Source: an uncultured Bryobacteraceae bacterium
GTDB taxonomy: Bacteria > Acidobacteriota > Terriglobia > Bryobacterales > Bryobacteraceae
NCBI GenBank assembly: GCA_937924525.1
Contig: CALDSU010000005.1
Location: forward strand, 1-64,000
Length of the DNA stretch: 64,000 nucleotides
Direction of reading: 5' to 3'
Shown here: one piece after another, positions 36,167-45,794 of the stretch
Numbering within the stretch: position 1 is the first letter of the stretch
Layout: the number at the start of each line of letters is the position of its first letter
The notes under the pieces: generated by a model
Told to the model about the DNA's origin: nothing
Databases searched by the model: none
What the model saw: only the letters and a program-made list of their open reading frames with translations
Made by a program: the position numbers and the translations under genes

Positions 36167-37549
36167 TTAGCGTCGCCGGGTCCGCAGCGGCGTCTGGTTT
36201 TCCAAGACCACGGACAGGGCCTCGGTCCCGAGTTCCCGCCGCAAGCTGAGCGAGAGCGCCTCGGCGAGGGCGTCGTCCAGGTTGCGATCCGCCTCGTACT
36301 GAGCACGAACTTCGTAGGTGTCCGGCCGCAGCGCCACGAGCACGCCATTGAGCTTTGCCGACTGTTCCGGCCAGGCGGCCCGCAACGCTTCGTCAATCCT
36401 GGCGAACGTTTCCTGGCGCATCGCGGCCAGCTCATCTTTCGGCGGAGGGGGAGGCGGCGGCGTCAGCGACTGCCGCAACAGGGCGATGTCATCCTCGGCC
36501 GCGACCCGCCGGAGCAGGAAAGAGACCGTCTTGCCCGTCCGCGCTTCCAGGTCGCGCCGGGCCTGACTGAGGCGGGCCGCATCGATGTTGGCCGTGGTGA
36601 CAATCCGCACCCGGATCAGGTCGCGGGTGACATCGGTCTGCTGGGACACGATCTCGTCGGGCGGCGCCAGCGACCGCACGGCCGCGCGCGCCAGAGTCCG
36701 GGCGGTCGCCTCGTCGCGCACCTGAATCAGCGCACGGCTGAGCGGGACCGCCACCACCGTGAGGGCGATCAGCGGCAGCGCCACCCGCAGGCGCAGGCCC
36801 GGCAGAGCCCGCATCAGCTTCGAACGGTGCGCATGCGCCAGCGCCCGGTCCAGCAGGTCGCGCGTCGGCGTGCCCTCGGAAACGAAAGGCAGCGGCTCCA
36901 TCCGGATCAGCCAGAACACCAGCAGGGCGGCCGAGACGATCGCCACCAGGTTGGTGAGATAGAGCAGCCCGGCGCCCCGGATGATGTTGCCTTGCCACCC
37001 GGCGCCCACGCCGAAGCCAACGGTGCACAGCGGCGGCATCAATGCGACGGCGATCGCCACGCCAGGCAGCGCAGTTACGCCCCCGCCGCTCGCGCCCCGG
37101 AGCACGATCAGCGTGCCGGCCAGCCCCGAAAACACGGCGACGCCCAGATCCAGCAGATTCGGCTGCGTCCGCGCCAGAATCTCGTTGGTCGCCGAATGAA
37201 ACGGGCTGATGAAGACGATCACCGCGGCCAGCAGAATGGACGCCAGCGAGCTGAGAAACAGGTTTAACGACGCGCGCACGAACAGGTACACGTCCCCGGC
37301 GGCCAGGGCGAGGCCCGCGCCGATGATCGGCCCCATCAGCGGCGAGATCAGCATCGCGCCAATCACCACCGCGGGACTGTTCAGGATCAGTCCCAGGGTC
37401 GCAATCGAGCAAGAGAAAATGACCTCCAGCCAATAGGTCACACTGAACGGGTTGGCGGACTCGAACACCTGGGAGTAGACCACCGGTTTGGTCACCGGAT
37501 CGATGCGCAGAAGGCGCTCCAGCACCCGCGGGGAGAACGATACCGTCAT
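36167..37549 (-). CDS. DUF389 membrane protein
   Basis: A 460-residue protein. Residues ~20-230 hold the DUF389 core of about six helices (LEVIFSCSIATLGLIL, GAMLISPLMGPIIGAGLALA, GVAIAVALMPPLCTVGFG). After a further hydrophobic pair comes a ~200-residue hydrophilic tail with a polyproline run (LTPPPPPPP). The function of the family is unknown. The start lies 5 bp from a perfect 11-bp inverted repeat shared with the divergent dehydratase gene. Confidence 0.82.
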   Translation of the reverse strand: MTVSFSPRVLERLLRIDPVTKPVVYSQVFESANPFSVTYWLEVIFSCSIATLGLILNSPAVVIGAMLISPLMGPIIGAGLALAAGDVYLFVRASLNLFLSSLASILLAAVIVFISPFHSATNEILARTQPNLLDLGVAVFSGLAGTLIVLRGASGGGVTALPGVAIAVALMPPLCTVGFGVGAGWQGNIIRGAGLLYLTNLVAIVSAALLVFWLIRMEPLPFVSEGTPTRDLLDRALAHAHRSKLMRALPGLRLRVALPLIALTVVAVPLSRALIQVRDEATARTLARAAVRSLAPPDEIVSQQTDVTRDLIRVRIVTTANIDAARLSQARRDLEARTGKTVSFLLRRVAAEDDIALLRQSLTPPPPPPPKDELAAMRQETFARIDEALRAAWPEQSAKLNGVLVALRPDTYEVRAQYEADRNLDDALAEALSLSLRRELGTEALSVVLENQTPLRTRRR

Positions 37550-37554
37550 CCCTT

Positions 37555-37584
37555 CCAGTGTAGTGATTCTGCCCACTACACTGG
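37555..37584. promoter_or_regulatory. operator-like perfect inverted repeat
   Basis: CCAGTGTAGTG and CACTACACTGG are exact 11-bp inverted repeats around an 8-bp centre, and together fill most of the 39-bp gap between two divergent genes. The arrangement suggests a dimeric repressor or activator site acting on both. A terminator role is unlikely as no gene ends here. Confidence 0.55.
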
Positions 37585-37588
37585 ATGC

Positions 37589-38542
37589 ATGGCGCCTGAG
37601 GTATCGCTGGCGGACGTGCGGGAGGCGGACCGTCGCATCCGGCCGCTGGCCAAGCGCACCCCCGTCTTTACGTCGCAGGCGTTCAACGCCGCAGCCGGGG
37701 TGGAGGTGTGGTTCAAGGCGGAGAACCTGCAAAAGGGAGGCGCGTTCAAGATCCGCGGCGCGGCAAACCTGGTTTTTTCGCTCTCGGACGCCGAGCGCGC
37801 GCGAGGCCTGGTGGCCTTCTCCTCCGGCAACCACGCGCAGGCGGTCGCGCTGGCGGCGCGGGAAGCCGGCGCGCGGTGCACGATTGTCATGCCCACCGAC
37901 GCTCCGCGGTTGAAGGTGGAAGCCACCCGCGGCTACGGCGCGACCATCGTCACTTACGACCGGCTGAAGCAGGACCGGGAGGAATTGGCGGCAGCGCTGG
38001 TGCGGGAGACCGGCGCGGTGTTGGCGCCGCCCTTCGACCATCCGCGGATCATTGCCGGGCAAGGCACGGCGGCGCTGGAACTGCTGGAGGAATGGCCGCA
38101 ACTTGACGCCCTAATCGCGCCCATTGGCGGCGGCGGTCTCCTGGCCGGCTGCGCCGTCGCGGCCAAAGGTTTAAACTCCGCCATCCGCGTGCTGGGCGCC
38201 GAACCCGAGCAGGCAAATGACACGTTCCTGTCGTTGGCCAAGGGCGAACGCGTCACCATCGCGCCGCCGGACACCATCGCGGACGGCTTGCGCCCTCCCG
38301 CGCCCGGCAAACTGACTTTCCCGATCTTGCAGCGCCATGTCGAACAGGTGTTGCTGGTAAGTGAAGCCGAGATCCGCGCCGCGGTGAAATTCCTGCTGTT
38401 GCGAATGAAGCTGCTGGTGGAGCCCAGCGGCGCCGTGCCCGCGGCGGCGGCGCTGAGCCGAAAGCTGCCGCCGGGCATTCGCAAGCTGGGCGTGATCCTG
38501 TCCGGCGGCAACGTCGACTTCGAGGTGCTGGCCACGCTGTAG
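37589..38542 (+). CDS. threonine/serine dehydratase-like PLP enzyme
   Basis: A 317-residue fold-type II PLP enzyme. It has ENLQKGGAFKIRGA (PLP lysine), FSSGNHAQAVALAA, PIGGGGLLAG (phosphate loop) and a C-terminal LSGGNVDF. It lacks the ACT-like regulatory domain of biosynthetic IlvA, so it resembles catabolic threonine dehydratase or serine racemase. It should convert L-Thr to 2-oxobutanoate or L-Ser to pyruvate. An ATG one codon earlier in another frame is ignored. The palindrome just upstream likely controls it. Confidence 0.87.
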   Translation: MAPEVSLADVREADRRIRPLAKRTPVFTSQAFNAAAGVEVWFKAENLQKGGAFKIRGAANLVFSLSDAERARGLVAFSSGNHAQAVALAAREAGARCTIVMPTDAPRLKVEATRGYGATIVTYDRLKQDREELAAALVRETGAVLAPPFDHPRIIAGQGTAALELLEEWPQLDALIAPIGGGGLLAGCAVAAKGLNSAIRVLGAEPEQANDTFLSLAKGERVTIAPPDTIADGLRPPAPGKLTFPILQRHVEQVLLVSEAEIRAAVKFLLLRMKLLVEPSGAVPAAAALSRKLPPGIRKLGVILSGGNVDFEVLATL

Positions 38543-38576
38543 GGCAAGGGCAACCCGCTACAATGACGGCAAGAGC

Positions 38577-39527
38577 ATGATTCAGACCCTGTTCGGTTCC
38601 GTCGAGCCGGAACCATCGCTGCTCGAGCGCCTGAAGGCGGGCGTCGAGAAAACCCGGGCAGGACTCGCGAGCCGTATCGAGGAAACGCTCACCGGCAGGA
38701 AGGTGATCGATGCCGAACTGCTCGAGGAACTCGAGTACACCCTGATCAGCGCTGATATCGGCGTCCGGACCTCCACCGAAATCCTCGACCGCATCCGGCA
38801 GCGGGTGGACCGGCGCCTGGTGCACGACGCCAGCGAGCTGCGCAGCCTGATCGGGGAGCAACTGTTGGAGATTCTCCAGGGGGCCGAACGGCCCTTGCCG
38901 CGGGTCAGCGACCCGCCCGCGGTGGTCATGGTGGTCGGCGTGAACGGCTCGGGAAAAACGACGACGATCGGCAAATTGGCCCAGCGCTACCGGGGGGAAG
39001 GTCACAGCGTGTTGCTCTGCGCCGCGGACACCTTTCGGGCCGCGGCCATCGAACAACTGGAAGTCTGGGGCCAGCGCGCCGGCTGCGAGGTGATCCGCCA
39101 GAAACCGGGCGCGGACCCGTCGGCGGTCCTGTTCGACGCGTTGCAGGCGGCCAAGGCGCGCCGCGTCGATTACGTAATCGTCGACACCGCCGGACGGCTG
39201 CAAACCAAGTCGAACCTGATGGCGGAACTTGAAAAGATGCGGCGGACGGCTGGCCGGGTGATCGACGGCGCGCCGCACGAAGTGTTGCTGGTGCTGGATG
39301 GCACCACCGGCCAGAACGGCCTTGAACAGGCGCGCCGGTTCACGGAAACCTCGGGCGTCACCGGCCTGGTGCTGACCAAACTGGACGGCACCGCGAAAGG
39401 CGGCGTGGTGGTGGCCATCATGCGGGAACTCAACCTGCCCATCCGCTACGTCGGCGTGGGCGAAAAAGCGGAAGACCTGCTGCCGTTCGAGCCGGAAAGC
39501 TTTATCCGCTCCATCTTCGAAGCATGA
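38577..39527 (+). CDS. ftsY: signal recognition particle receptor FtsY
   Basis: A 316-residue SRP GTPase with an NG domain and only a short N-terminal extension. GTPase motifs are [15 protein letters not shown] (G1), [11 protein letters not shown] (G2), DTAGRLQT (G3), [10 protein letters not shown] (G4) and GVGEKAEDL. It receives SRP-nascent-chain complexes at the membrane. The stop overlaps the ribD start as ATGA. Confidence 0.96.
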   Translation: MIQTLFGSVEPEPSLLERLKAGVEKTRAGLASRIEETLTGRKVIDAELLEELEYTLISADIGVRTSTEILDRIRQRVDRRLVHDASELRSLIGEQLLEILQGAERPLPRVSDPPAVVMVVGVNGSGKTTTIGKLAQRYRGEGHSVLLCAADTFRAAAIEQLEVWGQRAGCEVIRQKPGADPSAVLFDALQAAKARRVDYVIVDTAGRLQTKSNLMAELEKMRRTAGRVIDGAPHEVLLVLDGTTGQNGLEQARRFTETSGVTGLVLTKLDGTAKGGVVVAIMRELNLPIRYVGVGEKAEDLLPFEPESFIRSIFEA

Positions 39528-40627
39528 ACCTGGCCTTCCTGCGTGAGGCGATCGAACTGGCCCGGCAGGGGTACGGGCGGACGAGCCCGAATCCAATGGT
39601 CGGCGCGGTCCTGGAGCGGGACGGCGTGGTGGTGGGGCGCGGCGTGCATACCTACGCCGGCGTCAGGCATGCCGAAATCGTGGCCCTGGAGCAGGCCGGG
39701 GAAAAGGCCCGTGGCGCTACCCTGTATCTCAATCTCGAGCCGTGCGCCCACCAGGGCCGCACTCCGCCTTGCGTCGAAGCGCTGGTCGCCGCCGGGGTCC
39801 GCCGGGTGGTCGCCGCGATGCAGGACCCTAATCCGCGTGTTTCCGGCCAGGGGTTTCAACGCCTCCGCGAGGCGGGCATCGACGTGTTCGTTCCCGCGGA
39901 AATGCGGGAGGAAGCGGAACGGCTGAACGAACCGTTCGTCCACTTTATGCGCCAGGGCCGGCCGCTGGTTACGCTGAAAAGCGCCGTGACGCTCGACGGG
40001 AAGATTGCCGCGCCGGACGACAACGAAGGCTGGATCACCAGCGAGGTGGCCCGGCGGCATGTGCAGACCATCCGGCACGGCGCGGACGCGATCCTGACCG
40101 GCATCGGCACCGTGCTGGCCGACGACTGCCTGCTGACCGACCGCACGGGTCTCGAGCGCAGCCGCCCGCTGCTGCGCATTGTGGCGGATTCGCAACTGCG
40201 CATTCCGCTCCACTGCAAGATGGTGGAAAGCTGCCAGGGCGATGTCCTGGTGGCGACCACGTCGGCCGGACCCGCCGAGCGGCGGCGGGCGCTCGAAGGC
40301 CGGGGCGTGCGCGTGGTGACGCTGGACGGGCCGGGCGGCCGTACGAACCTTCAGGCGCTGGTTGAACTGCTGGCGCGCGAGAATTACCTGTCGCTGATGA
40401 TCGAGGCGGGCAGCATCCTGAACTGGGCCGCGCTGGAAGCGGGGATTGTCGACAAGGTGTTCCTGTACTATGGCGCCAAAATCCTGGGAGGCGTCCAGGC
40501 GCTGCCGATGGCGGGAGGACCCGGGCGCCGCCGCCGCCGCGACGCCATTCGGGTCGAACGCCTGACGCTGCATCCGATCGCCCCCGATGAGTTCGCCGTG
40601 GAGGCTTATGTTCACCGGGATTATTGA
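39524..40627 (+). CDS. ribD: bifunctional riboflavin deaminase-reductase RibD
   Basis: A 367-residue enzyme for two steps of riboflavin synthesis. The deaminase half has HAEIVAL and PCAHQGRTPPC (zinc ligands); the reductase half has KSAVTLDGKIAA, ITSEVARRHVQ and IEAGSILNWAALEAG. It is coupled to ftsY upstream and overlaps ribE by 20 bp. The rest of the pathway (ribBA, ribH) is not in the window. Confidence 0.95.
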   Translation: MNLAFLREAIELARQGYGRTSPNPMVGAVLERDGVVVGRGVHTYAGVRHAEIVALEQAGEKARGATLYLNLEPCAHQGRTPPCVEALVAAGVRRVVAAMQDPNPRVSGQGFQRLREAGIDVFVPAEMREEAERLNEPFVHFMRQGRPLVTLKSAVTLDGKIAAPDDNEGWITSEVARRHVQTIRHGADAILTGIGTVLADDCLLTDRTGLERSRPLLRIVADSQLRIPLHCKMVESCQGDVLVATTSAGPAERRRALEGRGVRVVTLDGPGGRTNLQALVELLARENYLSLMIEAGSILNWAALEAGIVDKVFLYYGAKILGGVQALPMAGGPGRRRRRDAIRVERLTLHPIAPDEFAVEAYVHRDY

Positions 40628-41249
40628 AGAACTCGGCGTGGTCGAGAGCATCGAACGCCGCGCCGCCGGCGCGCGCCTGCGCATCGGCTGCCGCCTGGTG
40701 CTGGAGGACACGACGGAGGGCGCCTCCATCGCGGTGAACGGCGTCTGCCTGACCGCCGTGGATCCGGGCCGCAGCGCGTTTTCCGCCGACTTAGCGCCGG
40801 AAACCTTGCGCCGCTCGAATCTCGGCGACCTGCGCGTGGGCTCGCGCGTCAACTTGGAGCGGCCCCTGCGTCCCTCTTCGCGGCTCAGCGGCCACCTGGT
40901 CCAGGGTCACGCCGACGGCACCGGCGTGCTGCTCGCGCTCGATCCGTTGGGCGACGATAACTGGTGGCTGCGCGTCCAGACCCCGCCGGAACTGGACCGC
41001 TACCTTGTGTTCAAGGGCTCGATCGCCATCGATGGCATCTCGCTCACCATCGCCGAAATCGAAAAAGGCGTCGTCTCCGTCACCATTATTCCCCACACCT
41101 ATCGCAACACGACGCTGTCCGGCTACCGCCCGGGAGCGCGCGTGAATCTGGAGTGCGACATGATCGCCAAACACGTGGAGAAGCTGCTCTCCCGGATCGA
41201 TGCCAAAACGGGCTTGACCGTGGAGGGCCTCCAGGAGCTAGGCTACTGA
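40608..41249 (+). CDS. ribE: riboflavin synthase alpha chain
   Basis: A 213-residue protein with two lumazine-binding repeats. The first begins MFTGIIEELGVV and contains GASIAVNGVCLTAVD; the second has GHLVQGHADGTG and GSIAIDGISLTIAEI. It dismutates 6,7-dimethyl-8-ribityllumazine to riboflavin. The ATG inside the end of ribD is chosen since MFTG is the invariant N-terminus. Confidence 0.95.
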   Translation: MFTGIIEELGVVESIERRAAGARLRIGCRLVLEDTTEGASIAVNGVCLTAVDPGRSAFSADLAPETLRRSNLGDLRVGSRVNLERPLRPSSRLSGHLVQGHADGTGVLLALDPLGDDNWWLRVQTPPELDRYLVFKGSIAIDGISLTIAEIEKGVVSVTIIPHTYRNTTLSGYRPGARVNLECDMIAKHVEKLLSRIDAKTGLTVEGLQELGY

Positions 41250-41311
41250 ACCGCCTTCTCTTTCCGCGCTGCCCCGACTATAGTGGAGGCGCTGGCGGGA
41301 GCCTTGAGCCA

Positions 41312-42493
41312 ATGACTGATCGCGAACGCATCCTGGCCGCTGTACGCGGTGATCCCGTGGACCGGATCCCCTGGGCGCCGCGCCTGGAATTCTGGTATCG
41401 CGGACGCAAACGCAAGGGCACGTTGCCCGCGGGTCTGGAGGAGCTGACGCTGCCGGAGTTGACCGACCGCCTGGGCGTAGCGCACTATGCGGTGGTGCCG
41501 GACTTCACCGATTGTCCAGAGGATCCGCCAATGGCGGACCGCGCCCTGGGCGTGATGGTCCCCACGGTCGCGCCCTTCCGGGTCTACTTTGACGGCGTCG
41601 AACGCCGCCTGAAACAGGACGGACCGCGGCTGACGGTCGAGTACGAAACCCCCTTTGGCACGGTCCGCACCGAGAGCGTTTACACGGACGAGTCACTGGA
41701 CGCCGGCGCGTCGGTGCCCTGGGTAACCCGGAATCCGATTCAGGGACCCGAGGACTTCGACGCGGTAGCTTACGTCTACGAACATTTGCGGGTGACGCCC
41801 TGTCTGGACGGCTACCTCCGCGAGCGGGAGCGCATTGGCGACCGCGGCATCGTCGTGGCGTTCACCAGCGGAACGGCCTGTCCGATGCACCACATCATGA
41901 AGGACCTGCTGGAGGTCGAAAAGTTCTTTTACGCGCGCGTCGACTACCCGGACAAGATCGCCCGCCTGGCCGAAGCCGTGCAACCGTTCTTCGACGGCAT
42001 TCAGGCGGCCGCCGCCGCCTCGCCCGCCGAAGTCGTGCACTTGGGCGGCAACTACGACGACGCAATCACCTACCCCGCGTTCTTCGCGCAGAACATCCTA
42101 CCCGCGCTCAAGAAGTACGGCGACGAACTGCACGCCATCGGCAAATACCTGCTGACGCACACCGACGGCGAGAATCGCCGCCTGTTCCCCCTGTACCTCG
42201 AAGCGGGCTTCGACGTTGCCGACTCGGTTTGCCCGGCGCCCATGACGCGCTGCACGTTCGAGGAAATCGTCGAAGCGTTCCAGGGCAAGGTTACGATTTG
42301 GGGCGGAATTCCTTCGGTGCTGCTGTGCTCCGCCAGCGCGAGTTGGGAAGACTTCCGCGCGTTCATCGATGGGCTGCTAGCCCGCTACGGCCATGCGAGC
42401 CGGCTGATTCTGGGTGTCAGCGACATGGTGACCGTCGATTGCGAGTGGGACCGCTTGCAGTACATCACCGAGCAAGTGGCTCGGCTGGCGTAA
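41312..42493 (+). CDS. uroporphyrinogen decarboxylase-like (URO-D family) protein
   Basis: A 393-residue TIM-barrel protein of the URO-D/MtaA superfamily. It begins MTDRERILAAVRGDPVDRIP, the common start of the non-haem branch that includes corrinoid methyltransferases, rather than the HemE signature. Other matches are HTDGENRRLFPLYLEAG and the C-terminal RLILGVSDMVTVDCEW. It may transfer methyl groups to or from a corrinoid or thiol. It lies 62 bp after ribE. Confidence 0.78.
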   Translation: MTDRERILAAVRGDPVDRIPWAPRLEFWYRGRKRKGTLPAGLEELTLPELTDRLGVAHYAVVPDFTDCPEDPPMADRALGVMVPTVAPFRVYFDGVERRLKQDGPRLTVEYETPFGTVRTESVYTDESLDAGASVPWVTRNPIQGPEDFDAVAYVYEHLRVTPCLDGYLRERERIGDRGIVVAFTSGTACPMHHIMKDLLEVEKFFYARVDYPDKIARLAEAVQPFFDGIQAAAAASPAEVVHLGGNYDDAITYPAFFAQNILPALKKYGDELHAIGKYLLTHTDGENRRLFPLYLEAGFDVADSVCPAPMTRCTFEEIVEAFQGKVTIWGGIPSVLLCSASASWEDFRAFIDGLLARYGHASRLILGVSDMVTVDCEWDRLQYITEQVARLA

Positions 42494-42616
42494 GGTGGGC
42501 GGACGAAGGTTCCCCTTTCGTCTGGCGCGTTGCGTGGCGTCCGACCGGTGACGGCAGAGCGCCTGGCACCGGAACATCTCGTTCCGGCACGGCTGATTAT
42601 CCACGGAACGATACGG

Positions 42617-45600
42617 TCAGGCTCGCACGAGAAACACCTTCGTGTCGTAAAAGACCGCGCTTCCTCCTACCACATCGCTCAGCGGCGAGCGCAGGTGCGG
42701 ATCCACCGCCATGGCGGCATTGGCATGGAGGCCGGCCGCCCGGCGCGGGTCGCCAGGGATGACATCCCGGTCAATCGTTTGATCCGACGCGCCATAGGCC
42801 CAGTGCCCATAGCCCAGTTCAAAGGCGATGACGCCGGTGCGAATGCGGTCGGAAAGGCGGATCCGTCCCAGGAGAGGTTTCGTCTGGCCGTGCCCGAGAT
42901 TCCACTCGGCGTCCGGATTCGACGCCGAAAACAGCCAGACCTGATCACCGTTGCGCAGCCCGAGCCGGCGCGCGTCGAAGTTGTTTATCTCGATCGTATT
43001 TTCGGGAAGTACGGCGGTGAGCCAGTAGTTCGAGATGGTGCGGCTCTTGCACGCCAACATATTCCGGTTGGTGATCAAGGTGAACGGCGCGTCCCGGTGG
43101 TCGAGGGGTCTGCCGAGAGCGTCGACGATCGGCAGGTAGGTGGCGATGCCGCTCAGATAAGCGCCGGTGAGAGAGTTGCGGGTGGTGGCCGGCTTTTCGT
43201 GATAGAGGTTCACCAGCCTGCCGTACTTATTGCGTACCTGGTCGGCGATCCACGCTTGATTGTAGTCCCACCAACGCCCCCCGCGGTTGAGGACGTAAAC
43301 GACTTTTTTCCACCAGGTGGCGCCGACGGTCTCCGCCCAGCGCGCTTCATCAAAAACGTTCTTGGGCAGGTGCTTACGCGCATTCCGGAAAATCTCGAGT
43401 TCCTCGTCGGTCGCATCCGGGCAAAGGTCGGTGCCGGCGCTGGAGTCGCCGAACGCGATATTGGCGACCATCCGGAGATAGTAATGCTCCGGGCGTGTCA
43501 AATCGCCGCTGGCGCCGAATCCGCCGGGACCAAATCCGGGCAACTGCAAGCGCTCCGCAAGGGCGAGGAACACGCTTTCCATGGAAACGGGCATTTCTTC
43601 GTTGAAGACCCGCACCGTTTCATTCGGCGAAGCGATCGCGGGCTGCCGCACCGGCGACACCCGGTGGACGATGGACGGGTGGGTCCGGTGGAACTCCCAG
43701 CGTTCCAAGTAGGTGAGGTCCGGAAAGATGTAATCGGCGTATTGGCTGGTTTCCCCGATCGTGATGTCGCAACAGACGAAAAGAGGGATTTTGGTAGGAT
43801 CGAGCAGGGTGGGAATGAGGGAATGCCCGGCGGGCAGCGCGTAAACCGGCGAGCCCATATAAAGGAAAAGGGCCTTGATCGGATACGGATAGGCGTCGCC
43901 GGCGGAGGGAATGACCTCCTGGTAAACGTCACTGGCCAATGGATACCATGGACGTTTGGCGGGATAGCCGGCAAAGATCGTGCTCTTCTCGTAGCTTGCC
44001 CCGCCGCGGATGATGTCAATTCCGAAAGGGGTGATTTTGGCGGGGTGGTCGCCCAACTGAAAAGGCCGCCCCGTGCCGCCGGTTTCTCCGTAAGCGCCGC
44101 CGCCATAGACCAAGCCGCCCTTCCAGTCCAGGTTGCCGATGAGCGTGTTCAGGGCGCCCATGGTGGCCAGGACGTTGTAGAACCCGTTGGTGTGCTGCGA
44201 AACGCCCCGGTGGATCTCAACGACCGCCTGCTTGCCGTGAGACGTGAATTCGCGGGCCAAGACGATCACGTCGTTCGGGGCAACGCCGGCTAGCGCCGCC
44301 CACCCGTCGATCGTCCGCTTGCTAGCCTCTTCGTAGAGAAGCTGCAGCCCGGATTTCACCCGGATGCCTTGAATCGTGGTGTCGACGAACAGGTCGCCCT
44401 CGACTGCGTTGGAAGCATCGGTGGACTTAAAAGCCAACGGCTGGCCGCCGCGCAGACACACGAACGTGTCCGCATCTCCTCCCAGGCCGACCTCGGAGCC
44501 CCGCAGAAAAGCGCCCGCCGTGCCATCGGGGCGCATCTTCACCAGCCAGGCGCCGTTCGACCAGGTAGGCTCGCCGTCCGCCGCGGCGGCGGCCCGGTTG
44601 CAGTTCTCGAGATAGCGCCGGTCGAAGCGTTCGTTCTCGATGATCCAGCGGATCATGCCCAGCGCGAACGCCGCGTCCTCGCCGGGCCGGATCGGAATCC
44701 ATTTCCAGGCCTTGGCGGCGATCTTGCTATGGCGGGGGTCGATGACGGCGACCCGGAGTCGTTTACTCGCCAGGCCCCGGTTGATCTTCGGCACTTTCAG
44801 CGGCGGCCCGTAGTTGCCTTCGAGGACGTTGGCCCCCCAGTAAATGATGAATTTGGCGTTACTGGTGTCCGCCATCCAATAGGCCTTTGCACCGCCGCTC
44901 CAGCCACCCGCGCTCGGCTGATCCGCCATCGATTTCCCCGCGAAGTAGATGGAGCCTTGGCAGACCGTGGTGTGCCCGTGCGCGTTGACAGACCCGAAAC
45001 TGTCTTTGACAAAGCGCTGGAAGAAATCGCTTCGGCCTGCCTTCAAGCGCCCCCAGTTAAAGACGAACTGATTGTTCTTCGGCCCGAAATCCGGGTGTTC
45101 GGGGTCAATCAGTTTGTCCAGATGGTCTTTGTACTTCTCCTTGAATTCGGCGACCGTCAGTTTTTTGTCCTGGATATTTTTGACGTCCGCCGCCATCGAG
45201 GCGTAAACCTTTGGGTCGCGCAACGCGTAAAGGTCGCGGAGGCCGGTCACCCGGTTCCCTCCGTCCTGGGGGAACAGCACCCCGCCATTGACGATCTCCG
45301 TAATGGCGTCGTCAAAGGAAATGGTGGTCCACTTGCCCTCGCCACGTTTTCCCGCGCGCTTGAGAACCTTGATCACGCGGTACGGGTCGTAGGCGGTCTG
45401 CATCCCCGCCTGCCCCTTGGGACAAATGCTCCCCTTGAGTTTGGCGGCCTGGGACGCGGGCGTTCGCCAGTCAATGTGGGGGTCCATCGCGCGCGGGCCA
45501 TATGGATTCCCGTCGATCTTCACAGCGAGCCCGTCCTGAATCCGCACCTTGACCTCACAGCCCGTGTTGCACTGGAGGCACGTGGTGTAGATCCAGTCGC

Positions 45601-45784
45601 TGGCTTCGATCTTCCGCGCGGGAACCCGCGGCCCCGCCGGAGATTGCGCGGAAGCGGATTCTCCAAAAATCGCGGCCAGACAAGCGCCGCCCAGCAGCGC
45701 GCTGCTCCGGATGATCTCCCGGCGGGCGGTGGCGGTTTCCTGTGCGGGATCGGGCGCCGATTGGGATTTCACAAGGTCTTCCAT
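42617..45784 (-). CDS. Tat-exported molybdopterin oxidoreductase, TtrA/ArrA/PhsA superfamily
   Basis: A 1055-residue DMSO-reductase family catalytic subunit. GGGAGG lies five bases before the ATG. The leader has the twin arginine ARREIIRSSALLGG (21-34). The [4Fe-4S] motif is TTCLQCNTGC (Cys69, 72, 76), closed by Cys121 in SICPKG after an unusually long spacer. The probable Mo ligand is Cys275 in NAHGHTTVCQG. A charged insertion (~180-240) precedes it. The size fits tetrathionate reductase TtrA more than arsenate reductase ArrA (~850), but selenate, polysulfide or arsenate remain possible. The ferredoxin subunit is encoded 10 bp upstream. No membrane anchor subunit follows. Codon use is less GC3-biased than in the flanks. 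Confidence 0.85.
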   Translation of the reverse strand: MEDLVKSQSAPDPAQETATARREIIRSSALLGGACLAAIFGESASAQSPAGPRVPARKIEASDWIYTTCLQCNTGCEVKVRIQDGLAVKIDGNPYGPRAMDPHIDWRTPASQAAKLKGSICPKGQAGMQTAYDPYRVIKVLKRAGKRGEGKWTTISFDDAITEIVNGGVLFPQDGGNRVTGLRDLYALRDPKVYASMAADVKNIQDKKLTVAEFKEKYKDHLDKLIDPEHPDFGPKNNQFVFNWGRLKAGRSDFFQRFVKDSFGSVNAHGHTTVCQGSIYFAGKSMADQPSAGGWSGGAKAYWMADTSNAKFIIYWGANVLEGNYGPPLKVPKINRGLASKRLRVAVIDPRHSKIAAKAWKWIPIRPGEDAAFALGMIRWIIENERFDRRYLENCNRAAAAADGEPTWSNGAWLVKMRPDGTAGAFLRGSEVGLGGDADTFVCLRGGQPLAFKSTDASNAVEGDLFVDTTIQGIRVKSGLQLLYEEASKRTIDGWAALAGVAPNDVIVLAREFTSHGKQAVVEIHRGVSQHTNGFYNVLATMGALNTLIGNLDWKGGLVYGGGAYGETGGTGRPFQLGDHPAKITPFGIDIIRGGASYEKSTIFAGYPAKRPWYPLASDVYQEVIPSAGDAYPYPIKALFLYMGSPVYALPAGHSLIPTLLDPTKIPLFVCCDITIGETSQYADYIFPDLTYLERWEFHRTHPSIVHRVSPVRQPAIASPNETVRVFNEEMPVSMESVFLALAERLQLPGFGPGGFGASGDLTRPEHYYLRMVANIAFGDSSAGTDLCPDATDEELEIFRNARKHLPKNVFDEARWAETVGATWWKKVVYVLNRGGRWWDYNQAWIADQVRNKYGRLVNLYHEKPATTRNSLTGAYLSGIATYLPIVDALGRPLDHRDAPFTLITNRNMLACKSRTISNYWLTAVLPENTIEINNFDARRLGLRNGDQVWLFSASNPDAEWNLGHGQTKPLLGRIRLSDRIRTGVIAFELGYGHWAYGASDQTIDRDVIPGDPRRAAGLHANAAMAVDPHLRSPLSDVVGGSAVFYDTKVFLVRA

Positions 45785-45794
45785 GTTGACCTCC

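Noticed and set aside
42617-45784. Naming the Mo subunit arrA or ttrA outright
   Set aside because: Length favours TtrA and neighbours favour arsenic, but active-site features that would decide between them cannot be judged without alignment.
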